From Gamsiella multidivaricata (taxonomy: Eukaryota; Mortierellomycota; Mortierellomycetes; Mortierellales; Mortierellaceae), in the NCBI RefSeq assembly GCF_025024155.1, contig NW_026251766.1, positions 1-64,000 on the forward strand: DNA of 64,000 bases, given 5' to 3'. The translations under genes and the position numbers were made by a program. A model generated the notes under the pieces. It saw nothing but the letters and a program-made list of their open reading frames with translations, was not told the DNA's origin and ran no database searches. Each line of letters opens with the position of its first letter. Positions within the stretch are counted from its first letter, which is position 1. This document shows, in pieces, positions 1-11,922 of the stretch.

Positions 1-3000
1 GACTCGAGTACCAGGGTCATCAACATGTATGGTCCATCGGAAACATTCTACACAACATACCAGCCAGTGCATCGAGAGGACTGCGGCCAAATAACTTGCC
101 CCATTGGTGTGCCGCTCCCAGATCTCAGACTTTATGTCCTGGATGGACACCGCCAGCCCGTGCCTTTAGGAGTTGTTGGCGAACTGTATATCGGTGGAGA
201 TGGCGTTGCTCGCGGATACCTCAACAGGGCGGACCTGTCAGCGGAGCGATTCCTTCCAGACCCATTTGTTAGAATTGCTACCGCACGAATGTACAAGACA
301 GGTGATTTGGTGCGCTACCTCGCCGATGGCAACCTAATGTTCATAGGACGCAACGATGACCAGGTCAAGATCCATGGCTTCCGGATCGAGCTTGGGGAGA
401 TTGAGGCCCAGCTTGCTGAACATGTACTTGTACGAGAAGCCGTAGTGGTCGTCTTAGCTACTGAGAAGAGCAAGAAGCTTGTCGCATATGTTGTCGCCCA
501 GCCGGAAGAAGGACTTGTGCTCGCGCTGCGCTCTCATTTAACAGCACGGTTGCCAGAGTACATGATCCCAGCAGCATTTGTGTGCATGGATGCCTTTCCC
601 TTGACTCCCAACGGAAAACTCGATCGACGCGCTCTACCAGAACCGAAAGAAGATGATTTCGCTCGTCAAGCGTACGAGGAGCCTCAAGGCGAGGTCGAGA
701 TGGCAATTGCAGCTATGTGGACCGAGTTGCTGCGAGTGAAGCGAGTGAGCCGTCACGATAGCTTCTTTGCGCTCGGTGGACACTCTCTGCTTGCAGTGCG
801 CTTGATGAACCGCATCAGCTCACTTGGAGCCAACATGCCAGTCTCGTCGTTGTTTGCTTCACCAGGCCTTGCTGCATTTGCAGCTGTCGTCAAGGAACAG
901 CTAGCTCAGGGGGAGTCTGTGGCTTCAGCTATCGTCCCAGTCTCCAGAGATGATGCGCTGCCGCTCTCGTTTGCTCAGCAGCGCTTGTGGTTCCTTGCTC
1001 TGCTTGAAGGAGTCAGCGATACATACCACATTCCTCTGGCTTTGCACTTGCAAGGAAACTTGAACCAAGTGGCATTGAGAGAAGCCCTGGATTGCTTATA
1101 TTCTCGTCATGAGGCATTGCGGTCCGTCTTTGTCAACATCGATGGACAGCCTCAGGTCCAGATTCTTCCATCCAAAGGTAGGGTGAAGACAATTCGACTG
1201 GAACTTGCAAGTGTAAAATGATGACTGAAGGCTCTAAAGAGCAGTACTGACATGTATTTATATTGTGTGATCTTTATGGATTTCAGGAATGCCATCGCGC
1301 CATGTCGATCTGCGAGGCGTAGTTGATCAGGACACACAGCTGAAGCATGTGGTTGAAGAAGAAACGTGCATGTCGTTTGATCTGGCCAAGGGTCCTTTGG
1401 TCCGTGCTTCGACGATACAACTTGCCGATGACGAGCATGTCCTTGTCATTACGCAGCATCACATTGTTTCGGATGGATGGTCAATGGGAGTCATGACCCG
1501 TGAATTGAGCCAGCTCTATACTGCCTACTGTAACGGAGAATCCAATCCCTTACCGCCGCTCGTGATTCAGTACCCTGACTATGCAGCATGGCAACGACAG
1601 TGGCTCTCTGGCGAGCGACTCAAGTCCCAGAGCGAGTACTGGCGCACCGCGATGTCTGGTGCACCCGTGCTGATTGATCTTCCAACGGATCGGCCACGTC
1701 CACCTCAGCAGTCGTTCCAAGGAGGTCATATCCCCATCGACTTGGACCCACAGACAACTAGTGCCTTGAAGCAGCTCAGTCAAAAGTACGGAGTGACCCT
1801 GTTCATGATCATCATGTCTGCATGGAGTGCTGTCCTTTCAAGGCTCTCCGGCCAGGACGATATTGTCATTGGCACACCAAGTGCCAATCGTGGCCGTCCG
1901 GAAATCGAGCCGCTGATCGGATTCTTTGTCAACACGCTCGCCTTGCGCGTTGATCTGTCGGGTGAACCGACTGCACGAGATCTCTTGGAGCGCGTCCGAC
2001 GCACTACACTAGCTGCGTATGCCAACCAAGACTTGCCATTTGAACAAGTTGTCGAGATTGTCCAGCCTCCTCGCAGGATGGATCATACTCCACTCTTTCA
2101 AGTGATGTTTGCATGGCAGAACAACGAAGCCGAAGACCTGGATCTGACAGACTTGAAGGTTTCACCTTATGAAGCGGAATACGATACTGTGAAGTTTGAC
2201 CTATTCCTGGCACTAAATGAGTCCAATGATGGCATCTCTGGAAGTCTTTTCTATGCGACATCTCTATTTGATCGGCCAACAATTGAGAGGCACGCTGGAT
2301 ACCTGAACGCGGTGCTGCAAGCAATGACACTGGATGCGGAGCTTCCACTTGCCGCTGTTGACATCCTGTCTCCAGACGAACATACTCTTCTGGAGACATG
2401 GAACGACACTCTCAGCGAATATCCGGATCAGCTTTGTCTCCACCATCTGTTCGAGCAGCAAGTGGAACGCACTCCAGAAGCCATCGCTGTCGTTCATGGG
2501 GACGAGTCATTGACTTATGTGGAACTCAACACACGCGCCAATCGCTTGGCACATCATCTCATCACACTTGGTGTCCAGCCGGATGCTCTTGTTGCGATCT
2601 GCGTTGAGCGCTCATTTTCAGTGATTGTCGGCATACTGGCTATCCTTAAAGCAGGTGGTGCTTATGTACCGCTTGATCCATCCCATGCAAGTGGCCGACT
2701 TTTCGACATTCTCTCGGATGCGGCCCCATCTGTCCTCGTAGCTGATTCCTATGGGTTGACCGCTCTTCAGGGAGCAGATCTCGCCTCTCTGAAGGTGGTT
2801 GATCCCACGGATAGTACGTCGGTCTCTACTGCCAACCCCCATGCCCCAAATGTGTTGAGTCACCACCTGGCCTATGTCATATACACCTCAGGTTCCACTG
2901 GCAAGCCGAAAGGAGTAATGGTTGAGCACCGTCAGGTCACCCGTCTATTCGATGCTACCGCCGCTTGGTATGGATTCTCAGAGCACGACACCTGGTGTCT

Positions 3001-6000
3001 CTTCCACTCTTACGCATTTGATGTGTCCGTATGGGAAATCTGGGGTTCCCTTCGCTACGGAGGCAAGCTGGTTATTATCTCTCAGGCTGTTGCACGTTCA
3101 CCGCAAGACTTTTATCAGCTGATATGCGACCAGGCTGTCACTTTCCTGAACATGACCCCAAGCGCATTCATGTCGATCACGGACACTCACACCAGACTCG
3201 GACTACACAACAGCTTACGGTATGTGGTTCTTGCAGGCGAGGCTCTCGTGCCGACAATGCTGAAGCCATGGTTCCTCGCACCTGGACAGAACTGTCCCAA
3301 GATTGTGAACATGTATGGCACCACTGAGACCACGGTGCACGCGACGTACCGACTGATGGCGCTCGAAGACTGCGACCAAAGCACGAGCGCCGTCGGCGTA
3401 CGGATACCAGACCTGCAGACCTATGTGCTGAATGGTAATGGTCAGCCTGTGCCTGTTGGTGCTGTGGGTGAGCTGTATGTCGGTGGTGCCGGTGTCACCC
3501 GTGGATATCTGAATAGACCTCAGTTGACGGCTGAAAGATTCCTACCGGACCCGCATGTTGAAAGACCTGGGGCTCGGATGTACAGGACTGGAGATCTTGT
3601 GAGATACCTCCAAGACGGCTCTCTTGTCTATCTGGGCCGCAATGACCACCAAGTCAAGATCCGTGGTTTCCGTATCGAGCTGAACGAGATCGAGGCAAGG
3701 TTGGCCGAGTACCCCTTGGTGTCTGAAGTAGTGGTCGTTGCCCTAGGAGAAGAGAGCGACAAGCGGCTTGTTGCATATTTCATTGCTCAGTCTGATGAGC
3801 AGATTGGGCAAACCGCTGATGCAGGAGAATGTAAGCTGATGAAACTGTGAAGCATCTCTACTGCTTAAAATTGTACTGCAATAACTTTCATACTAACAGC
3901 TAGCGCAAATATTTCTAATATTATAGCGTCCTCTATAGTAGATTTGGCATCGAATCTTCGATTTCACCTTGAGGAACGATTGCCAGAGTACATGATCCCA
4001 GCAGCATTTGTGTGCATGGATGCCTTTCCCTTGACTCCCAACGGAAAACTCGATCGACGCGCTCTACCAGAACCGAAAGAAGATGATTTCGCTCGTCAAG
4101 CGTACGAGGAGCCTCAAGGCGAGGTCGAGATGGCAATTGCAGCTATGTGGACCGAGTTGCTGCGAGTGAAGCGAGTGAGCCGTCACGATAGCTTCTTTGC
4201 GCTCGGTGGACACTCTCTGCTTGCAGTGCGCTTGATGAACCGCATCAGCTCACTTGGAGCCAACATGCCAGTCTCGTCGTTGTTTGCTTCACCAGGCCTT
4301 GCTGCATTTGCAGCTGTCGTCAAGGAACAGCTAGCTCAGGGGGAGTCTGTGGCTTCAGCTATCGTCCCAGTCTCCAGAGATGATGCGCTGCCGCTCTCGT
4401 TTGCTCAGCAGCGCTTGTGGTTCCTTGCTCTGCTTGAAGGAGTCAGCGATACATACCACATTCCTCTGGCTTTGCACTTGCAAGGAAACTTGAACCAAGT
4501 GGCATTGAGAGAAGCCCTGGATTGCTTATATTCTCGTCATGAAGCATTGCGGTCCGTCTTTGTCAACATCGATGGACAGCCTCAGGTCCAGATTCTTCCA
4601 TCCAAAGGTAGGGTGAAGACAATTCGACTGGAACTTGCAAGTGTAAAATGATGACTGAAGGCTCTAAAGAGCAGTACTGACATGTATTTATATTGTGTGA
4701 TCTTTATGGATTTCAGGAATGCCATCGCGCCATGTCGATCTGCGAGGCGTAGTTGATCAGGACACACAGCTGAAGCATGTGGTTGAAGAAGAAACGTGCA
4801 TGTCGTTTGATCTGGCCAAGGGCCCTTTGGTCCGTGCTTCGACGATACAACTTGCCGATGACGAGCATGTCCTTGTCATTACGCAGCACCACATTGTTTC
4901 GGACGGATGGTCAATGGGAGTCATGACCCGTGAATTGAGCCAGCTCTATACTGCCTACTGTAACGGAGAATCCAATCCCTTACCGCCGCTCGTGATTCAG
5001 TACCCTGACTATGCAGCATGGCAACGACAGTGGCTCTCTGGCGAGCGACTCAAGTCCCAGAGCGAGTACTGGCGCACCGCGATGTCTGGCGCACCCGTGC
5101 TGATTGATCTTCCAACGGATCGGCCACGTCCACCTCAGCAGTCGTTCCAAGGAGGTCATATCCCCATCGACTTGGACCCACAGACAACTAGTGCCTTGAA
5201 GCAGCTCAGTCAAAAGTACGGAGTGACCCTGTTCATGATCATCATGTCTGCATGGAGTGCTGTCCTGTCAAGGCTCTCCGGCCAGGACGATATTGTCATT
5301 GGCACACCAAGTGCCAATCGTGGCCGTCCGGAAATCGAGCCGCTGATCGGATTCTTTGTCAACACGCTCGCCTTGCGCGTTGATCTGTCGGGTGAACCGA
5401 CTGCACGAGATCTCTTGGAGCGCGTCCGACGCACTACACTAGCTGCGTATGCCAACCAAGACTTGCCATTTGAACAAGTTGTCGAGATTGTCCAGCCTCC
5501 TCGCAGGATGGATCATACTCCACTCTTTCAAGTGATGTTTGCATGGCAGAACAACGAAGCCGAAGACCTGGATCTGACAGACTTGAAGGTCTCATCTTAT
5601 GAGGAGGAATACGATACAGTGAAGTTTGACCTATTCCTGGCACTAAATGAGTCCAATGATGGCATCTCTGGAAGTCTTTTCTATGCGACATCTCTATTTG
5701 ATCGGCCAACAATTGAGAGGCACGCTGGATACCTGAACGCGGTGCTGCAAGCAATGACACTGGATGCGGAGCTTCCACTTGCCGCTGTTGACATCCTGTC
5801 TCCAGACGAACATACTCTTCTGGAGACATGGAACGACACTCTCAGCGAATATCCGGATCAGCTTTGTCTCCACCATCTGTTCGAGCAGCAAGTGGAACGC
5901 ACCCAGAAGCCATCGCTGTCGTTCATGGGGACGAGTCATTGACTTATGTGGAACTCAACACACGCGCCAATCGCTTGGCACATCATCTCATCACACTTGG

Positions 6001-8530
6001 TGTCCAGCCAGATACACTTGTTGCGATGTGTGTGAAGCGATCGCTGTCAATGATTATCGGAATCCTAGCTGTCCTCAAGGCAGGGGGTGCATACGTGCCT
6101 CTCGATCCTCTCTATACTAGCGAGCGTCTCCTCAACATTCTGCACGACACTGCACCGGTCTGTCTGGTTGCTGACCCCGTCGGGAGGACTGCACTAGGGG
6201 AGGACGCACTGTCCTTTGTAACCATTGCGGACCCGGACGGCGTAGAATCCTATCCAGCGACAAATCCTCGCGCCAGCACACTCACCTCGCGCCACCTCGC
6301 GTATGTTATTTATACTTCAGGAACAACCGGCAAGCCGAAAGGAGTCATGGTGGAGCACCAGGGTGTCATCAGTCTTGTCACCTCTAGGCAAAAGTACCTT
6401 GCCGTCAGTTCTTCGAGCCGTATGACACAGTTCTTCTCAGTAAGTTTCGATCCAAGTCTTCTTGAGATATTCGGCACGCTCGGTTTTGGCGGTGCTCTGC
6501 ATGTAATTCAGGAAGCTACCCGCTTGGATCGCATTCAGCTGTGGGACTATCTGGTGCAAAATCGCATCACCCATGCTATTCTTACACCCACCGTGCTTCA
6601 AGACTGTGGGGACTTGTCACCCTTGAGTGCGATGTCGACGCTCTTAATCGGAGGAGAGGCATTGTCGGCGGCGCTCGTCCGGAGAGTGCGCAAACTTGTG
6701 CCCAACGGGACTATCATTAATGAGTACGGCCCCACAGAGACCTCTGTAGCTGCACTCTCCTGGAAATATGCAGAAGAGGAGCTCATTGGCCAGGATGCGG
6801 CTCCCATCGGTCGACCCTTCTCCAACAAGCGCATTTATCTTTTGGACAGACATGGCAATCAAGTGCCTCAAGGATCCATCGGAGAGATCTATATTGGAGG
6901 ACTCGGTGTGGCAAGAGGGTACTTGAATAGGCCAGACTTGACAGCAAATGTATTCCTACCAGATCCATTCTCAAGTGAGGATGGGGCTCGGATGTACAGG
7001 ACAGGAGACCTGGCAAAGTACCTCCCCGACGGCAATATCGTCTGCTTGGGTCGCAATGACCACCAAGTCAAGATCCGCGGTTTCCGTATAGAGCTCGGCG
7101 AGATCGAGGCAGGATTGGTGGGACACCCTCTGGTGACTGAAGCAGTGGTCGTAGCTCAAGGGGAAGCAGGCAACAAGCGGCTTGTTGCATATGTCATTAT
7201 TCGTCATGACAAGCAGCAGGAGCCAGATACAAGTACAGGGAAATGTAAGTTAATGCCTCAATGAGGGCAATTTCATATTTATAATGTTGTGAGAAGTGCG
7301 TGCAAAGTACTAACTGTCAGCACCTATATATTTGACGCTATAGCACCTTCCACGATACAAATGGCCTCGAGTCTCCACTCTCATCTTACAACGCGCCTTC
7401 CAGACTACATGGTCCCGGCTGCATTTGTGTGCTTGGAAGCTTTCCCTGTGAACTCCAACGGCAAACTGGATCTAAAAGCTCTGCCGGCTCCGGACATTGA
7501 CGCCTTTGCTGTGAATGCATACGAGGAACCAAAGGGTGAGATCGAAAACATCTTGGCGAGCGTCTGGGCGGAGATGCTCAAGGTCGAACGAGTTGGACGG
7601 AACGACAGCTTTTTCATTCTAGGCGGTCACTCGCTGCTGGCCGTGAGGATGATGAGCCGGATACGAACCATGCTAGGCTTCGATATGTCCCTCCGCACCC
7701 TGTTCGAGGCACCGACAATAGCAGAGTTGGCTCCCAGATTGCTCGCTACAGGCGCAACGCAGGAGGAATCATACGATATCCTACTCCCTATCAGACCGCA
7801 GGGAACTCGGCCGCCATTGTTCTGTGTTCATCCGGGCAGCGGACTCAGCTGGTGCTATACCGGACTGTCGACGCGCCTGGACCCGGATCAGCCCCTTTAC
7901 GGTCTGCAGGCACGTGGATTCATTGATAACGGAGAGATGGCCTCGACACTCGAGGAGATGGTGCTTGATTACATCGACCAAGTCCGACGCATCCAACCTC
8001 ATGGTCCTTATCATCTACTGGGGTATTCGTTCGGAGGGGCGGTTGCACATGCCATGGCATCGTATCTGGAGGAGCATGGTGAGAATGTGGCATTTGTTGC
8101 ATTGATGGATTCTTTTGCGGACTACCATACCTGGGTACAACAACCGGATGACAAGGACGAGGACGAACAAAGGCAGGACCTGATTCCGATGCTTATTGGG
8201 AACAAAGAGCAGTACGCGCCCGATCTGATCAACCCATTTCTGGAGAAGGCATCAACTATCGAGAACAACAACCTTCGACTCTTAATGATGCAGGTTCCTC
8301 AGATCATCAGTACAGATCTTTTAATATTCCGCGCAACAGTTCTGGAGAAAGAAGGCGACAGGTTGCTGAATCCCGACGACTGGAAACCGCATGTTCTTGG
8401 ATCGATTGAGACGTACGATATTGATTGTGCACACAACTTTATGGACCTGCCGAAGCCCACTGCAATCATCGGTCGTGTCCTTAGCCAAAAGTTGGACGAG
8501 TCCCACAGTCGAGCACAAAAAGAGGAGTAG
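1..8530 (+). CDS. Nonribosomal peptide synthetase, C-terminal three modules (5' partial, frameshifted)
   Basis: This is the 3' part of a multimodular NRPS that assembles a peptide from activated amino acids on carrier domains. The coding frame is open from base 1, so the gene starts outside the window. Domain order: partial A1 (1-645), T1 (about 697-900, phosphopantetheine Ser 784-786), C2 (955-2390, HHIVSDG with catalytic His 1460-1462), A2 (2465-4075), T2 (Ser 4214-4216), C3 (4385-5820, His 4890-4892), A3 (5895-7495), T3 (Ser 7631-7633), and TE (7800-8505) with GYSFGG Ser 8027-8029, Asp 8108-8110 and His 8432-8434. Introns by phase agreement: 1178-1286, 3831-3926, 4608-4716, 7245-7343. A one-base deletion at 5901-5904 breaks the frame between C3 and A3. 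A type I TE and LGGHSL carriers are bacterial-like, as known for Mortierella NRPSs. No epimerisation domain is visible. TE release by cyclisation or hydrolysis cannot be told from sequence. Confidence 0.96.
550..2580 (+). repeat. Intragenic direct repeat, copy 1 (A9/A10-T-C-A N-terminus)
   Basis: This block is almost identical to 3980-6009. It runs from just before the LPEYMIP motif of one A domain, through T and C, into the first ~35 residues of the next A domain. It includes the intron 1178-1286. By eye I count only about a dozen differences, several of them clustered around 2160-2200. Outside the borders the modules diverge at once. Confidence 0.95.
2465..4075 (+). other. Adenylation domain A2: specificity residues resemble a Thr code
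   Basis: Aligned by eye to GrsA PheA, the ten binding-pocket residues read D-V-W-N-V-A-M-V-H-K. They come from the FDVSVWE, FLNMTP, VVLAGE and MYGTTETTVH segments plus the A10 lysine in NGKLDR. Seven of ten agree with the published threonine code DFWNIGMVHK, so threonine or a small relative is the best guess. The ATP-binding A3 core (YTSGSTGKPKG) and the A7 and A8 cores are intact. Fungal A domains often deviate from bacterial codes, so the substrate is a prediction only. An intron (3831-3926) separates cores A8 and A9. Confidence 0.55.
3980..6009 (+). repeat. Intragenic direct repeat, copy 2
   Basis: Second copy of the T-C block, offset by 3430 bases from copy 1, and by 3429 after the single-base deletion at 5901-5904. 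The embedded intron (4608-4716) shows no difference from its partner by eye, so duplication or gene conversion happened recently at DNA level and not through an mRNA intermediate. Confidence 0.95.
5895..7495 (+). other. Adenylation domain A3 (last module): aromatic-type specificity possible
   Basis: Pocket residues by the same alignment read D-P-L-I-L-G-E-V-A-K, from FDPSLLE, AILTP, LLIGGE and EYGPTETSVA plus the A10 lysine. Six positions agree with the Tyr code DGTITAEVAK, including the E-V-A-K end; no exact known code comes to mind. The core motifs are complete (YTSGTTGKPKG, NEYGPTE, YRTGDLAKYL, GRNDHQVKIRGFRIELGEIE). The N-terminal ~110 bp belong to the duplicated block shared with A2. Everything downstream is unlike A2, so the substrate-selecting core has a separate history from the flanking T-C units. 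The frameshift at 5901-5904 lies at the very start of this domain. Confidence 0.5.
5901..5904 (+). other. Single-base deletion and frameshift in the NRPS
   Basis: Copy 1 reads cgcactccagaag at this place; copy 2 reads cgcacccagaag, one base shorter. As read, translation leaves the NRPS frame and stops at 5940-5942, which would remove A3, T3 and the TE. The frame resumes intact for another 1,340 bases plus the last exon, with no second lesion. That favours a sequencing or assembly error, or a very recent mutation, over old decay. Confidence 0.9.
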
Positions 8531-8539
8531 CGAGGATTA

Positions 8540-8685
8540 CACAGTGACTCCGGGAATTGAGCCAATGTTTGCCTCTATCGATGTTTTTCGGCGATTGCAC
8601 TGCTCAGGGATCTCTAATTACCCCATATTTGATAGAAGAGTGGACTAGCATCCCTGGTATCCGATAATAAAGTTTGGGCTCCACC
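8540..8685. repeat. Left terminal inverted repeat of the Tc1/mariner element
   Basis: About 146 bp beginning with CAGTGACTCCGGGAATTGAG. It matches the reverse complement of 9881-10026 with only a few mismatches, such as atgttttt versus atattttt. Confidence 0.95.
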
Positions 8686-9880
8686 AGGCCACTATAACTT
8701 GTAATTTTAGTAGTAACATCGACTCTATCCATCTCTAATACTTGGTATGGCGTGCTTCTGCGCGTTTGACGGCTTGGGTCCTGCGTGGCGTGCTCTCAAT
8801 CAGACTCTGACTTACTGAGGCTGGGATTTCATTCCGTAATTCTTGGATGCGCTCCCATAGCTGGAAAATACCTCCTGATAACTCCCAATACCTTGGTAGA
8901 AGCCTCTTAAGATGCACTCAGTGTTGCTGTATCGGGTTCAAGTCTGTTGAGTTTGACAACGAGAAGAGAACTCAGTAAGCGTGGTGCTCAATGAATCGAC
9001 CTGTAATTTTGACTGTGCGCTTGGAGTCGTTATCATGCTGAAAAACCATACACTCTAGACTGACGCCGCAATGCTCCTAGGCTAACGAAACTCAGTCGTC
9101 TGAGATGTCGATGGCACCTGGCCCTATTTATTATGAGAGCCCCACATCATAAGTGACCCTCCTTCGAGCCTGAGTGTCTCCTCGACCAATCGCGCCTGCA
9201 TCTCGGCTTTGTTGTTTTTCAAACCGTCTGGGTCCTGTCTGAGATGTAAAACTTGATTTTTGTTTCGTCTGTCCATAGAACACGTTTTCAGTCCTTAACT
9301 ATCCAATAGTAACATCGGCTGACAAATTCCACGTACTTCAGGGTGTGAATCTCGGTAAACTTTTCGCACTTCTTGCGCAGAGCGGTTATATCTCCATCTC
9401 GGCGGATTCTCCGTACTCTGTTGACTGAATTATCCATAGCAAGCTCCTCTCTATGATATCGTTGAGCCTGAAAGGCATTATGGAGAAATCCGGTGGTAAT
9501 ACCTCGAATTATTAGTCGTTCTGCTGCTATTGAGATCTGTCTGCGCCACCTCGCTTTTGGATGCAGCATAGCTCAAGGAGCTGCGTCAGCTATTGTAGCC
9601 ACAGACGACTAGTATACCGCATGCTTGTGAGCAACACGTCTTGTCGACACTCCTGCTCGAACGTTGAACCGAATGATATCCATCAAAGCCTCGGAGAGTC
9701 TACACATGACGTTCTCGAGTACACCGTACCTCGAGGTGCTTGGGGAAAAAAAAGGAGAAAGGAGAAAGAGCGAGTATTGCGGCCGCAATCCAACGAAAAA
9801 AATATTTTGGACACACCGCCGGAAATTGAGTTAATGCGAATGTCCAGCGGAATCTATATTTCCTTTTTAGGTAGACACCC

Positions 9881-10026
9881 GGTGGAGCCCAAACTTTATT
9901 ATCGGATACCAGGGATGCTAGTCCACTCTTCTATCAAATATGGGATAATTAGAGATCCCTGAGCAGTGCAGTCGCCGAAAAATATCGATAGAGGCAAACA
10001 TTGGCTCAATTCCCGGAGTCACTGCA
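9881..10026. repeat. Right terminal inverted repeat of the Tc1/mariner element
   Basis: Inverted partner of 8540-8685. The two arms are much better conserved than the transposase between them. Confidence 0.95.
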
Positions 10027-11849
10027 TATGGACGGCGAACTACGGACGAAGAACGATGAGGAGAAAGGATGACGAAAGAAAAGTAGAGAAAAAGGTGCTG
10101 TTGTAGTGTCGCGAATAGACGAATGGTGTCGCCTGTGCTGAAAGAGTGAACGAAAAAGAGAGAGAAGGTGGTTGTGGACTGTGTGGCAGGCTGAAGAGAT
10201 GAAAGGAAAATGTGGCGAAGAGGGCTGTGAAGTGTGTGGCAGAATGCTTATAGGCGAGAAGCAATGACTGCTTGCCTACAATAAAAAAGGCTTTGATAAT
10301 GAGCCATCGCATGGTGGATGCTGGTCTCTTGACACGAAGCGTGATCAGTGTTGCACAAGTAGCCTTACCACGGCCTGACACAGATGTACACCCACATCGC
10401 CATCATCGCTGTTTCCAACGTACGCGAGGCAGGCGCAAATCCAGGTAGGTCGCTAGGGATGCAACGGAGGGTAGGGAAATCAGTCAAGCAGTGCGGTCAA
10501 CCTTCAAAGTTTGAAGGATGAAAGCCTATGGGAACTTTTGCTCGACGGTGGTCTAGGATTGCGGTGTAGTAAACGAGAATCATTTGGTTGGCCTCGTAAA
10601 ATTGATATTAGATTACGGGGAAGAGCACCGCCCCAGAATAAAAGAATGAACGGTCTGGTTCTGAGCCAGAGTCTTCTCTTCGCCTAAATCATTTGTATCC
10701 CACACCGCATTCGTCCAGATTGTCCGAATTATACCGCATCATCGACAGGCACTGACTGCCGTCGTCAGCAACCAACGCAACGAGATGCAGCCAGCAGAAA
10801 ATGCTAAGCCTGATCATTCGCCACCTTTGCACCGTCAATCGCTCTCATTTAGACGTTGTACTTGCCCTACAATGCTTCCCCGATCGCCGATCGTCTCATT
10901 GAACATCGTCATCGGCCCACTCTCGTCGAACCGCATTATAAAGGTACAATGGAGGCCTGATCAGCGAACATTGGCACACAGCGACTCCAGAGGGGTAGAC
11001 TTCATTGTCACGACTCCTCACCTCATCGGATATCACATATGCGAACTCCTTGAAATTACCAAAAGGAATATAGTCCTAGCTCGAAGCATTTAGCTAAACA
11101 GATCCCCATATTTATCTCCTTCCATTTCCGTCTAGTCTTCTTTACCTTTGTGCTATTGCATTTCGATCTAAAGGAGGACCCTGCGCCACGAACCAATAAT
11201 TGACCGAAGCATTCCCATGCAGAAGTCCTAATCGCGTGGCGTGTCATATTGTAAATAGAACTAATGGTAGAAGTTACAAAACTCGTTGTTGGACTCCTAC
11301 GCGGCAGGATCAGCACCAAAAGTGCCAAGAAGCCAGAAAGCAGCTGGGACGCGGACTCAAATTGGAGGGGAAGACAAAAAGTAGCACTTGATCACGGCAA
11401 GACCTCTCAGTAAGATCATCGAAGAGGCAATACGCGAAGTCGAGGGTGAGAAGCAAAAAAAAAAAAAAACAGCTTTGACGCGATCAACAAGTTGGTGTTA
11501 CGGATAGCATCATAGTGTGTGGTGCAGAGTGTCAATTGAGCTGCGCGCACAATTGCTCATGTTGCTTTGTGACTGGTTCTAGGCGCTCTCCGCGTACCTC
11601 AGAGTCGCGTAGAATCTCCGCCTGGTACTCTGCCACCGTATTCGTCCCAACCCATTCGTCTTGCCTCAGTCCATCGGAACCGATATATGTTCAACTAAGT
11701 ATCTTTATTAACATTACCATTGTTCCCGTCCTAGACCTTTATACTATTCCTAGCCAAGATACCTCGCGTCCCGTAGTAGCCATCCAAGTACCCTGACCAA
11801 GGATCCTAGAAACACATAAATAGAGCCATATCATTCATAGCATAGAATC
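10027..11849. other. Non-coding or unrecognised sequence
   Basis: No recognisable gene. Short open frames exist (for example plus 10785-11093 and minus 10040-10381), but they match no family I know and lack splice-consistent extensions. A 15-nt A run lies near 11456-11470. Confidence 0.5.
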
Positions 11850-11922
11850 TCAGTCTGCAATACAGTTATTACCTATCTTGTCCGCCTGTCTGCCTTCCCT
11901 TCCACTGCAATATCCCAATTTC

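Larger units (their letters stand above)
8540..10026 (-). mobile_element. Decayed Tc1/mariner element with long terminal inverted repeats
   Basis: A 1.49-kb element flanked by TA dinucleotides (8538-8539 and 10027-10028), the target site expected for this superfamily. Inside, on the minus strand, transposase fragments are readable in several frames. An N-terminal DNA-binding part lies near 9290-9560 (NRVRRIRRDGDITALRKKCE). A catalytic segment with FQHDND lies near 9000-9060. The C-terminal stretch ending RRTQAVKRAEARHTKY is at 8735-8850. Stops and frame changes separate them, so the transposase is dead. The element starts 9 bp after the NRPS stop codon and therefore replaces or interrupts that gene's 3' untranslated region. 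Confidence 0.9.

Noticed and set aside
954..1100. Dual epimerisation/condensation domain
   Set aside because: The extended HHxxxxGD signature upstream of the first C motif is not present; the domains look like ordinary condensation domains.
10040..10381. Minus-strand frame beginning MSGRGKA, like a histone H4/H2A start
   Set aside because: Similarity ends after six residues; the rest is hydrophobic low complexity with no histone fold.
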